Below, piece by piece: positions 1-6,832 of a stretch of 33,150 nt of DNA. Under the pieces are notes generated by a model that saw only the letters and a program-made list of their open reading frames with translations, made no database searches and was not told the origin of the DNA. Location of the stretch: NCBI GenBank assembly GCA_902805735.1, contig CADCTW010000231.1, forward strand, positions 1 to 33,150. The letters are read 5' to 3'. Position 1 is the first letter of the stretch; each line of letters starts with the position of its first letter. This DNA is from an uncultured Gemmatimonadota bacterium (GTDB lineage: Bacteria; Gemmatimonadota; Gemmatimonadetes; Longimicrobiales; Longimicrobiaceae). Both the position numbers and the translations under genes were made by a program.

Positions 1-396
1 ACCGGGCGACGGGTACGCTGCGCCGCCGAACGGAGGCGGGGTTCCGCCGAAGGGGGGCGGTGGGGCGCCGCCCCCCGGGCCCCGCGCGCGGACCACGTAC
101 GAGCCCGCCTCCTCCACCATCTCGTAGCCGTTCGACTGCAGCGTGCTGCGCAGCAGGGCCACCACCTGCGACTGCGGCACCGGCTGCGGGGTGCGCAGCG
201 ACACGCGCTGGCTCCCCATGGCGCCAAAGAGCACCGGGCGATCCAGGTAGCGGGAGAGCGACTGCACCACGGCGCGCAGCTCGGCGTCCGCGAAGTCGAT
301 GGTGACCCCGCGCGGCGAGTCCGCCACCTGGGCGCGGAGGGGGGACGCGGCGCAGAGCGCGGCCGCGAGAGCGATCCTGATCGATAAACGGTTCAC
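1..396 (-). CDS. gspD: Type II secretion secretin GspD, N-terminal part (runs off the window)
   Basis: The visible 132 codons begin at a GTG (396-394) that overlaps the gspC stop in a GTGA. They encode a signal peptide (RLSIRIALAAALCAASPLRAQ-type) and then a secretin N0-like domain: a VTIDFADAELRAVVQSLS strand-helix stretch, a PVLFGAM segment and a helix with VVALLRSTLQSNGY. A Gly/Pro-rich linker (GGGAPPPPFGG type) follows before the sequence is cut. In the family this protein forms the outer-membrane ring through which folded proteins leave the cell, and N0 contacts GspC, which is encoded directly upstream. The position as last gene of the E-G-F-H-I-J-K-L-M-C order fits. The membrane barrel lies outside the window, so function rests on N0 and context. 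Confidence 0.85.
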   Translation of the reverse strand, partial: MNRLSIRIALAAALCAASPLRAQVADSPRGVTIDFADAELRAVVQSLSRYLDRPVLFGAMGSQRVSLRTPQPVPQSQVVALLRSTLQSNGYEMVEEAGSYVVRARGPGGGAPPPPFGGTPPPFGGAAYPSPG

Positions 397-959
397 GGCC
401 CTGTGCGTTGGATCTGGAGGCGCCGGGTGCCGTCCGGGCCCTGTACTACCACGAGGTCCTGCGAGATGGAGCGGATGCGGAGGCCGCCGAAGCGGTCGCC
501 CTCGCGCACCACGACCGCGCCCTGCCGCTCGGGAAGCCCTTCCATGAGCGCTTCCCAGGGCGGGCCCGAGATCCCCGTGACGCGGAGCTGCGGCCCGCCC
601 GAATACGATGGGGCGCCCCCGGCCGGGCTGTACGACGGATAAGATCCACCGGGGGGAGTGTACGCCGGGTACGATCCGCCGGGCGGGTAGGGAGACCCGG
701 CGCCGCCCAGCTGCCCCGCCCGCGGAGTGCCGAGCGGGGCGGGCGCCCGATCCAGCCGGAAGGGGTTGCCCCGGGCAACGGCGTCTGCCGCCGAGGCCAG
801 CCGCGCCGGCGCCGCGGGGCGCACCGGGGAGGGCGCGGCCAGCGCCGGGAAATCCGGAGACCGTGCTTCAGGGACCGCGCGCCGCCACCTCGCCCAGCCG
901 CCCAGGGCCAGCCCCAGCGCCGCCGCCCAGAACAGACGCTCCCACCGTCGCCGCGTCAT
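393..959 (-). CDS. gspC: Type II secretion protein GspC-like
   Basis: The 188-residue protein starts at an ATG (959-957) inside the ATGA overlap with gspM. A short basic N-terminus (MTRRRWERLFW) leads into one membrane helix (residues about 8-23). A Pro/Ala-rich linker follows, with tandem GGSYP(A/S)Y(T/S)P repeats around residues 85-115. The C-terminal domain of about 70 residues has alternating strands (LRVTGISG, GAVVVREGDRF, LRIRSISQDLVVVQGPDG) typical of the GspC homology region and PilP. In the family this domain links the inner-membrane platform to the secretin N0 domain. There is no PDZ domain, so it is a short form. A longer reading of the same frame upstream runs through gspM and is not used. 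The name is supported by fold pattern and by the neighbours. Confidence 0.8.
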   Translation of the reverse strand: MTRRRWERLFWAAALGLALGGWARWRRAVPEARSPDFPALAAPSPVRPAAPARLASAADAVARGNPFRLDRAPAPLGTPRAGQLGGAGSPYPPGGSYPAYTPPGGSYPSYSPAGGAPSYSGGPQLRVTGISGPPWEALMEGLPERQGAVVVREGDRFGGLRIRSISQDLVVVQGPDGTRRLQIQRTGP

Positions 960-1549
960 GGGCGCACCTCCGCCGGACCGAGCGCCGTCAGCCCCTCCAC
1001 CGCGAACTCCAGGCGCAGCGATTCCGGGACTTCGGCCGGGCCGCCCGCGGCGGGCTGCGACACCGACCAATCGCGCACCGAGAGGAGAGCCGGGCCGCCC
1101 TCCAGCTCCCGCAGGAAGCGCAGGAGTCCCGGCAGGTCGCCGGTGGCATCGCTGCGCACACGGACGCGGGTGAAGACGGTGCGCGCCGCCGAGTCCGGCT
1201 GCGAGAGCAGAACCGCGCCCACCTGCACCCCCGCCTTCGCCGCGGCGCCGGAGACGAGCGCCGCCAGCGCCGCTCCCGCCGAGGCGGTGGTCTCCCCGTT
1301 CAGCAACGCCGGGGCGAGCGCCACCAGCCGCGCCCGCCGCGCCTCCGCGCTGTCGCGGAGCGTGGGGAGGGCGCGCACGGCGGCCTCGGCCCTCGCCGCC
1401 TCGGCCGTGAGCTCCGCGGCCGACGCGCGCACGCCCGCGTCCCAGCGGCGCCACGCCGGGATCCCGCGTCCCACCAGGAGGAGGAGGGCGATGGCCGCGG
1501 CGCCCGCCAGCAGGACGCGCCGGTCGCGGCCGGAGAGGCCGGGGATCAC
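956..1549 (-). CDS. gspM: Type II secretion platform protein GspM-like
   Basis: The 197-residue protein starts at a GTG (1549-1547) sharing GTGA with the gspL stop. It has one membrane helix near residues 11-28 (VLLAGAAAIALLLLVGRGI) and an Ala/Arg/Glu-rich coiled coil to about residue 85. The C-terminal half is a ferredoxin-like domain (AGVQVGAVLL, TVFTRVRVRSDATGDLPGLL, ALLSVRDWSV, LRLEFAVEGL). The helix, coiled coil and ferredoxin-like fold together are the usual GspM/PilO plan. In the family it pairs with GspL in the inner membrane and helps couple the ATPase to pseudopilus growth. Its place between gspL and gspC is as expected. Confidence 0.8.
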   Translation of the reverse strand: MIPGLSGRDRRVLLAGAAAIALLLLVGRGIPAWRRWDAGVRASAAELTAEAARAEAAVRALPTLRDSAEARRARLVALAPALLNGETTASAGAALAALVSGAAAKAGVQVGAVLLSQPDSAARTVFTRVRVRSDATGDLPGLLRFLRELEGGPALLSVRDWSVSQPAAGGPAEVPESLRLEFAVEGLTALGPAEVRP

Positions 1550-2721
1550 GGAGTCCTCCCGCGAGTGAAGCGCACTGTCAGCCGCTCCACCTGCCGCCCC
1601 GCCGCCAGCTCGCTCGTCACCGGGCCCACGATCTCCGCGGCCCCGATCTCGGGAACCTTTTCCAGCGGCACCAGCACCGCGGCGGCGCGCGGCGCCAGCG
1701 CAACGATGCTCCCCCCGGCGCTGTCCGCGCGCACCGAGACCAGGGCGCTCCCCTCCGGCAGGGCGCGGGCGAGGTCGGCCAGCGCCAGCAGCGGGGAGCG
1801 GCGCAGCGAGTCGAACGCCGCCACCTCCCGGAGCGCGGCGGTCACGCGCTGAAGCTCGCGCTCGGCGTCCGCGGCGGCGCGGCGCTTTCCCTGGATGGTG
1901 GCCAGGCGGGCCGCGGCCGCGTCTTCGGCCTGCATGGCGCGCCAGGCGGGGGCGACCGCGGCGCCGGACAGGGCCAGGACCGCCGCCGTACCCGCCAGCG
2001 CCAGGCGCCAGGGCGGCACATCCTCGCGGCGCCTTCCGCCCTCGCCGCGGCGCACGGCAAGCGGCTCGGCGGCAGGCAGCAGCGCGGCGCCGTACGCGTC
2101 CGCGAAGCGCCAGGCGTGCTCGCCCAGCACCGCCAGCGCGGCGACCGGTCGCGCCTCTCCGTCGGTGGACGCCACCCGGCGCACCCCCGTCAGCGCCCCT
2201 CCCGCGATCTCAACCTCGGCCGCGGCGGCTCCATCGGCCCACACGTGGCGCCCGTCCTCCAGGGCGCGGGCCAGGGCGACGACGGAGGGCACGAAGGCGT
2301 CCACGGCCAGCCCGGCGGCGCGGCATCCGGCCTCCGCCGCGCGGGCGGCGGGCTCGTCCAGGGCGGCGGCCCACACGGTCCCGGGCTCTTCGACGCGCAC
2401 ACCCGTGGTGAGAAGGGGATGTCCGTTGCGGAGGAAGAACTTCGAAGATCCTTCCCGGATGAGCTGCGCGAGCACGCGGCGGTCGTCCAGCGGCGGGAGC
2501 CCGGTCAGGCGGCGCGTCTGCGCGCGCGAGGGGCCCAGCGCGACGGTGACGCGCGGCCGGAGGAAGCGGCGCACCGGAACGGACGCCAGTATCTCGCCCA
2601 CGGCGTCGTCCAGCCCCTCGCCGGGGCCGATCTCCGCCTCCGTCGCGGCCACCACGCGCCCGCCGCGCACGGCCACCGCGCGGATGCGGTCGCTTCCCAC
2701 CGCGATGCCGATGCGCATCAC
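1546..2721 (-). CDS. gspL: Type II secretion protein GspL-like (PilM/PilN-like fusion)
   Basis: The product is 391 residues. The start is either GTG 2721-2719, sharing GTGA with the gspK stop, or the adjacent ATG 2718-2716. Residues 1 to about 210 look like an actin-fold cytoplasmic domain: IGIAVGSDRIRAVAV at the start, then VTVALGPSRAQ. A membrane helix (about residues 235-258) and a coiled coil rich in Ala, Glu and Arg follow. The C-terminal ferredoxin-like domain begins near SPLLALADLARALPEG. This is the GspL layout, equal to PilM plus PilN in one chain. In the family the cytoplasmic part recruits GspE and the periplasmic part pairs with GspM. The order L then M supports this. Confidence 0.82.
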   Translation of the reverse strand: MMRIGIAVGSDRIRAVAVRGGRVVAATEAEIGPGEGLDDAVGEILASVPVRRFLRPRVTVALGPSRAQTRRLTGLPPLDDRRVLAQLIREGSSKFFLRNGHPLLTTGVRVEEPGTVWAAALDEPAARAAEAGCRAAGLAVDAFVPSVVALARALEDGRHVWADGAAAAEVEIAGGALTGVRRVASTDGEARPVAALAVLGEHAWRFADAYGAALLPAAEPLAVRRGEGGRRREDVPPWRLALAGTAAVLALSGAAVAPAWRAMQAEDAAAARLATIQGKRRAAADAERELQRVTAALREVAAFDSLRRSPLLALADLARALPEGSALVSVRADSAGGSIVALAPRAAAVLVPLEKVPEIGAAEIVGPVTSELAAGRQVERLTVRFTRGRTP

Positions 2722-4031
2722 TCCGTCCAGCTGCGGCGGCGGACCACGGCCGCGCGCTCGCCGGCGCGCACCAGGCGCACCTCCAGCGCGGCGGCCACCG
2801 CCGGCGTCCCCACCCGGGCGCGGGCGGTCACCACCCAGGCGTCCGGAGCGTCGGTGGTGCGCGCCGCCAGCTCGGACGCGCCACGCTCCAGCGCGGCGCG
2901 CGCCGCACCGGAGAGCGACTGGCCCAGCGTCATCACCTCGGGCACGGCCTCGCCGCGCAGCCGCAGCTCGGCGATGCGGGCGAGCACCTGCGGAGCCAGC
3001 CCCGGCAGCGACGCCAGCACCGGCAGCGGCGCGTGCCCCAGCGGGATTCGCGCGCCCTCCACGTCCAGCAGGGTATCCAGCCCCGGGAAGCGGTCGAAGC
3101 CGCGCACACGCCGCACCTCCGCGCGGGCGGCGAGGGGCGCGTCGCGCGGCGGGGCGAGCCCGGCGCGAAGGTACGCGTCCGCCTCCGCGCCGCTGGGGCG
3201 CGGCTCAGTGTCGGGGTCGCGCCAGTCCAGCAGCGCATCGGTCAGCGAGTCCGCGGTCGCGGGGGCAATCTCCATGGCGGCGAAGAAGCGGTGAAGGGTT
3301 TCGGCGTCAGCCGTGTTCACGTCCAGCGCGGCGCCGGCGGCCCGCACCTCGATGTCGCACGCGGCCGTGAGCGGCGAATCGGCCACGGTGCGGGGGATGC
3401 GGTTCCAGCTCTGCCCGGAAGGGCCTTCGACCCGGGAGCCGCGGAGCGCGGCCGAGATGGCGGCGCGTGCGCGCTCGGCGCACCCCTCGGCGCGCCACGC
3501 GGCCTCGGTGAGCTCCGCCCGGTTGCGGGCGGCGGCCACCGACTCGCGCGCGGCGAGCTGCGCCATCATCGCCAGCGCCGCCAAGGCCACCAGCACCCAG
3601 AGCACCGCCAGCAGGGCGAACCCCTCACGCCCCGCCCTGCCGGCTCCCTTGGGCTCGGTACCGAGCCCCGGATCGACGGCCCTCGCCGAGCGGAACCGCG
3701 GCGCGGAGACGAGCTTCGGGACCGCTCCCCCAGGAGCGAATGAATTCGCCGCTGGGACGACGCGAAGACCGCCTGCGCGGTCTGTCCCTTCCACCAGAGG
3801 CGCACTGTACAGTGCCCGCAGGGGCACTTCGCGTCTTTCCAGCGGCGGATTCATTCGCTCCTGGTGCGCCGCCGATCCACCTCCGGTGCTCCCGGTCCCT
3901 CTACGGTTCCGCGGATCGGCGGGCCCCGAGCGGAAGCGTGGCAGCGCGGAGAGAAGCTTCCGCACCTTTGCTCCGCGTCTCCCCATCGCCGCGTGGTGCC
4001 CTTCCGGCCGAAGCACGCCGCACGGTGTCAT
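2718..4031 (-). CDS. gspK: Type II secretion minor pseudopilin GspK with an abnormal N-terminal extension
   Basis: The prepilin site is GREG followed by FALLAVLWVLVALAALAMM; the cleavage Gly codon is at 3623-3621. As usual for GspK there is no Glu at position 5. The mature part (about 300 residues) carries LDVNTADAETL and LDWRDPDTEP, as expected for this helix-hairpin-helix-containing pseudopilin that caps the pseudopilus tip. The start overlapping gspJ (ATG 4031-4029, ATGA) lies 136 codons before the cleavage Gly, whereas pseudopilin leaders normally have about 5-25 residues. The extra stretch (roughly 3651-3968) is a palindrome-rich repeat that stays open in this frame. Other in-frame ATGs are at about 3986 and 3854, the latter inside the element. 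The true start is therefore unsure: either a very long leader is made, or translation starts inside the element. Confidence 0.8.
   Translation of the reverse strand: MTPCGVLRPEGHHAAMGRRGAKVRKLLSALPRFRSGPADPRNRRGTGSTGGGSAAHQERMNPPLERREVPLRALYSAPLVEGTDRAGGLRVVPAANSFAPGGAVPKLVSAPRFRSARAVDPGLGTEPKGAGRAGREGFALLAVLWVLVALAALAMMAQLAARESVAAARNRAELTEAAWRAEGCAERARAAISAALRGSRVEGPSGQSWNRIPRTVADSPLTAACDIEVRAAGAALDVNTADAETLHRFFAAMEIAPATADSLTDALLDWRDPDTEPRPSGAEADAYLRAGLAPPRDAPLAARAEVRRVRGFDRFPGLDTLLDVEGARIPLGHAPLPVLASLPGLAPQVLARIAELRLRGEAVPEVMTLGQSLSGAARAALERGASELAARTTDAPDAWVVTARARVGTPAVAAALEVRLVRAGERAAVVRRRSWTE
3651..3968. repeat. Composite palindromic element inside the 5' part of gspK
   Basis: The parts, in order, are as follows. 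There is a perfect 18-bp palindrome GGGCTCGGTACCGAGCCC at 3651-3668. A direct repeat of about 54 bp has copies at 3670-3723 and 3914-3967 and is also visible in protein as KLVSAPRFRS against KLLSALPRFRS. A long inverted repeat lies between them, with arms 3731-3766 and 3828-3863 (33 of 36 positions pair). Three small hairpins sit between the arms: GACCGC/GCGGTC, the perfect palindrome GCACTGTACAGTGC, and GTGCCC/GGGCAC. The right flank adds GCGGAAGC/GCTTCCGC. Line 3781-3840 is 63% G+C, lower than the surrounding gsp genes. No transposase is present. It resembles non-autonomous palindromic elements that insert within genes without breaking the frame. Confidence 0.75.
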
Positions 4032-4561
4032 CCGCGCTCCCCCAGGCGCAGGATGACGGTGTCGCCATCCATCACCACCCCGATCGCCACCGGCGGGGCC
4101 ACCGACGAGCTCCACTCCCGCTGCCACGTCCCCCCGCTGGCGGGCTCCCGCAGGTAGAGGAGGTGCCCATCTGCCAAGCCGCGGCGCAGCGCCATCACCT
4201 CGCCCCCCTCTGCCTGCAGCGCGAGGACGTGGGCGCCGCCCGCCCGCAGAATGCCCAGCGAGATGGAGCACCGCTCCTGCCAACCGGCCGGCACGTCGCA
4301 CCACGTCGCGAAACGCACCCCTTGCGGCGTCCCCACGAACTCGCTCCCGGACCGCGGCTGCTCCGCCCGCCCCACCAGGGCCCGCAGGAGACGTTCGGCG
4401 TTGGCTTCGCGGTCCACCTCGGCCGCCGTGCCGGCGATCTGCTCCGCGGCATCCCCCACCTGCACGAGGAGCGCGCGGGCGCCCAGCAGCAGGAGGCCGG
4501 AGATGGCCAGCGCCACCATCACCTCCAGAAGCGTGAAGCCGCCGCGCTCAGCGGAGCGCAC
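4028..4561 (-). CDS. gspJ: Type II secretion minor pseudopilin GspJ
   Basis: The 177-residue protein starts at GTG 4561-4559, 14 bp inside the end of gspI. This gives a leader of 8 residues, RSAERGG before FTLLEVMVALAISGLLLLGA, with the prepilin Gly and Glu at position 5 of the mature form. The rest is a pseudopilin globular domain with ANAERLLRALVGR near the helix end and the pattern VRFATWCDVPAGWQERCS, in which two Cys may pair. In the family it joins GspI, GspK and GspH in the tip complex. Extending the frame upstream only reads gspI in another phase, so the short start is preferred. Its stop overlaps the nominal gspK start (ATGA). Confidence 0.85.
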   Translation of the reverse strand: MRSAERGGFTLLEVMVALAISGLLLLGARALLVQVGDAAEQIAGTAAEVDREANAERLLRALVGRAEQPRSGSEFVGTPQGVRFATWCDVPAGWQERCSISLGILRAGGAHVLALQAEGGEVMALRRGLADGHLLYLREPASGGTWQREWSSSVAPPVAIGVVMDGDTVILRLGERG

Positions 4562-4901
4562 GGGAGGTGTCCGGGCGGAAGAGGGCGGTGCGGAGGAGCT
4601 CGTGGCCGCCGCTGTCCGCCAGCGCCGCGGTGTAGAGCTCGTTCGCCGGGCGGTCGATGCGCAGCAGCCAGGGGCCCTGCGGCCGCTCGCCCAGACGGCG
4701 GTCCAGGTCGGCGCGCGTCCACAGCGCCACGGCGTCCATGAAGGCGCTGGCCTCGCGCACCCGCCGGTCGGCATCGCGGGCGCGCTCCACCGCGCGCGCG
4801 GACTCGGAGGCCATCGCCACCGCCGCCGTCCCTGCCGTGGCGAGGATGGCCACCGCCACGATCACCTCCAGCAGCGCGGCGCCCGCCTCACTCCGCCGCA
4901 C
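4548..4901 (-). CDS. gspI: Type II secretion minor pseudopilin GspI
   Basis: The 117-residue protein starts at GTG 4901-4899, 14 bp inside the end of gspH. The leader RRSEAG is followed by AALLEVIVAVAILATAGTAAVAMASE: Gly at -1, Glu at +5 and a long hydrophobic helix. The following segment (ARDADRRVREASAFMDAVALW, then RPANELYTAALADSGG) fits a small pseudopilin. In the family GspI nucleates the tip complex with GspJ and GspK. The same 14-bp overlap style as gspI/gspJ supports this start over longer ones. Its length is at the short end for GspI. Confidence 0.82.
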   Translation of the reverse strand: MRRSEAGAALLEVIVAVAILATAGTAAVAMASESARAVERARDADRRVREASAFMDAVALWTRADLDRRLGERPQGPWLLRIDRPANELYTAALADSGGHELLRTALFRPDTSRALR

Positions 4902-5187
4902 GGGGCCTCCCGGTGAGGGGGTCCACGTCCAGCGCGCTGTCCGCCAGCAGCACGCGCCCATCGGGGAACGCCACGCCCGCCGGCCCGCCTTCCGTGAGGG
5001 CGAAGGGGACGGCGCGCCTCCCCTCCAGCGCCGCGCGCCGCGCCGCCGCCACCTGTGCGGCGCGCAAGCTGGCCGGGTCGGGATCGTCCGCCGCCCGCAG
5101 CGCCACCCCGGCCACCCCGGCCGTGATCCCCAGGACCGCCAGCACGACGACGAGCTCCAGCAGGGTGGAGCCGGACCGCCCCGTCAT
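4888..5187 (-). CDS. gspH: Type II secretion pseudopilin GspH-like (short)
   Basis: The 99-residue protein starts at ATG 5187-5185 in an ATGA overlap with gspF. Its sequence begins MTGRSG, then STLLELVVVLAVLGITAGVAGVAL. The prepilin Gly, Glu at +5 and hydrophobic helix are all present. The globular part is very short (ASLRAAQVAAARRAALEGRR, then VAFPDGRVLLADSALDVDPLTG). The phrase DGRVLLADSALDVDPLTG near the C-terminus is the sort of strand pair seen at the end of GspH/FimT proteins. The usual GspH is about 150-190 residues, so this is a reduced version. No frameshift was seen. Confidence 0.75.
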   Translation of the reverse strand: MTGRSGSTLLELVVVLAVLGITAGVAGVALRAADDPDPASLRAAQVAAARRAALEGRRAVPFALTEGGPAGVAFPDGRVLLADSALDVDPLTGRPRAAE

Positions 5188-6380
5188 CCGGCCGGCCTCA
5201 CACTGTAGACCGCCTGCAGCAGCGCGGCGGCCACCAGCGCCACCATCCCCCCGAACACCAGGATCAGCGCCGGCTCCAGCACCCGCACCGCCGCCCGCAC
5301 CCGCTCCGCCGCCCGGGCCGACTCGATGCGGGCCACCTGGGCCAGCATCGGCACCATGCGCCCGCTCTCCTCCCCCGCGCGGATCAGGCGCACCGCCGTG
5401 GGCGTGGCCGCTCCCGCCGCGCCCAGCGCCGTGGCCAGCCCCGCCCCGCCCAGCACCGCCTCGCGCGCGTCCAGGATGCGCCGGGCGATTTCTGCGTCCC
5501 CGGTGGCGCGAACGGCGCTCCCCAGCGCAGCGGAGAGCGGCACCCCGCTTTCCAGGAGCGCCTCCAGCGCCGCGGCGAAGCGTCCGACCGCTCCGGCCCG
5601 CCGCACCTCGCCCACCACGGGAAGAGCCAGGAGGAAGGCGTGCCAGCGCACCCGCCCGGCCGCGGTGGAGGCCCAGGTGCGCCCCACGATCGTCCCCGCG
5701 ATCAGCGCCACCAGCGTGGGGAGCCATCCGGCCCGCGCTGCGTCGGCGGCACCCAGCACCAGCCGCGCGGTGGGGGGAAGGGTCTGCCCCAGGTCGCTCA
5801 GGATCGCGGAGAAGCGGGGGAGGACGAAGCCCACCAGGAGGAGCACCGAGGCGGTGCCGGCGCCCGCGAGGATCAGCGGGTAGGCGAGGGCGGCGCGTAC
5901 GGCCCGGCGCGTCTCCGCGGCGGACTCCGTGAGCTCCGCCGCGCGGGTGACGGCCGCGGCCAGCCCGCTCCCCCCCTCGCCAGCCTGCACCAGCCCCACC
6001 ACCAGTGGCGGGAAGGAAACCGGGGCGACGGCGAGCGCGGCGGCCAGCGACTTCCCCTCGCGTACGGCGGCGCGCAGCTCCGGGAGCGCGGGCTTCCACG
6101 ACACCGGGACCAGGTCGTCCAGCGCCGCCAGGGCGCGGGCCAGCGGAAGGCCGCTCTCCAGCAGGGTGGCCAGCACGCGCAGTCCCACGGCCAGGTCGGC
6201 CGCGGACAGGCCGGGGCGATGCGCCTCCACCCCGCGCTCGGCGCGCACTTCCAGCGGAAAGAGCCCGCGAGCGAAGAGCTGCTCGCGGGCCGCTTCGGGG
6301 CTCTCGGCCCGTACCGTTCCCTGCTCCAGGAGGCCGCTGGCGTGCGCGGCGCGGTAGGTCCAGCTCGTCCCTTCGCTCAC
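5184..6380 (-). CDS. gspF: Type II secretion inner-membrane platform protein GspF
   Basis: The 398-residue protein starts at GTG 6380-6378, sharing GTGA with the gspG stop. The N-terminal motif WTYRAAHASGLLEQGTVRAESPEAAREQLFARGLFPLEV is the GspF opening. Two copies of the six-helix T2SSF domain follow: the first with LATLLESGLPLARALAALD, the second with FAAALEALLESGVPLSAALGSAV. Three main membrane segments are visible (LAYPLILAGAGTASVLLLVGFV, WLPTLVALIAGTIVG, and the C-terminal LEPALILVFGGMVALVAAALL). In the family it is the rotor-like platform that GspE acts on. Length and order fit well. The upstream extension of this frame reads gspG in another phase and was dropped. Confidence 0.92.
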   Translation of the reverse strand: MSEGTSWTYRAAHASGLLEQGTVRAESPEAAREQLFARGLFPLEVRAERGVEAHRPGLSAADLAVGLRVLATLLESGLPLARALAALDDLVPVSWKPALPELRAAVREGKSLAAALAVAPVSFPPLVVGLVQAGEGGSGLAAAVTRAAELTESAAETRRAVRAALAYPLILAGAGTASVLLLVGFVLPRFSAILSDLGQTLPPTARLVLGAADAARAGWLPTLVALIAGTIVGRTWASTAAGRVRWHAFLLALPVVGEVRRAGAVGRFAAALEALLESGVPLSAALGSAVRATGDAEIARRILDAREAVLGGAGLATALGAAGAATPTAVRLIRAGEESGRMVPMLAQVARIESARAAERVRAAVRVLEPALILVFGGMVALVAAALLQAVYSVRPAG

Positions 6381-6832
6381 CGCCCGGGCGCCTCGCCCCA
6401 CGAGGTGACGTCCGCGTCTTCGTCCGTGCCGCCCTCGCGCCCGTCGCGCCCCAGCGTGAACAGGTCGTACCCCTGCGGATTGGCCCGCCCGGGGGAGAGG
6501 TACTGGTACGGGCGCCCCCACGGATCGTTCGGAAGAGCGCGGCGGAGATACGGACCCCGCCACCTGCGCGGCGGCTCGCCCGTGGTGGGCGCGGTGCGCA
6601 GCGCGGCCAGCCCCTGCTCGGTGGAGGGGTACGCCTGGTTGTCCAGGCGGTACTGGTCCAGCGCCAGCCCCAGCATCTCCACCTGGCTGCGGGCCGCGCC
6701 GGCGTTGGCGTCGCCCACGTTGCGGAAGATCTCGGGCCCCACCAGCGCCGCCAGCACGGCGATGATCGCCAGCACCACCAGCATCTCCACGAGGGTGAAC
6801 CCCGCCGTCCCGCGCCTATTCCTGCACCACAC
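6377..6832 (-). CDS. gspG: Type II secretion major pseudopilin GspG
   Basis: The 151-residue protein starts at GTG 6832-6830, 17 bp inside the end of gspE. The leader MWCRNRRGTAG is cut before FTLVEMLVVLAIIAVLAALVGPEIF, which carries Glu at +5 and the conserved GPEIF turn. The family signature continues with DQYRLDNQAYPSTEQGLAAL, WRGPYLRRALPNDPWGRPYQY and a C-terminal DGREGGTDEDADVTSW. The D-rich end matches the calcium-binding loop of GspG. It is the main subunit of the pseudopilus piston. Being second in the operon, right after the ATPase, fits its high demand. Identification is very secure. Confidence 0.95.
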   Translation of the reverse strand: MWCRNRRGTAGFTLVEMLVVLAIIAVLAALVGPEIFRNVGDANAGAARSQVEMLGLALDQYRLDNQAYPSTEQGLAALRTAPTTGEPPRRWRGPYLRRALPNDPWGRPYQYLSPGRANPQGYDLFTLGRDGREGGTDEDADVTSWGEAPGR

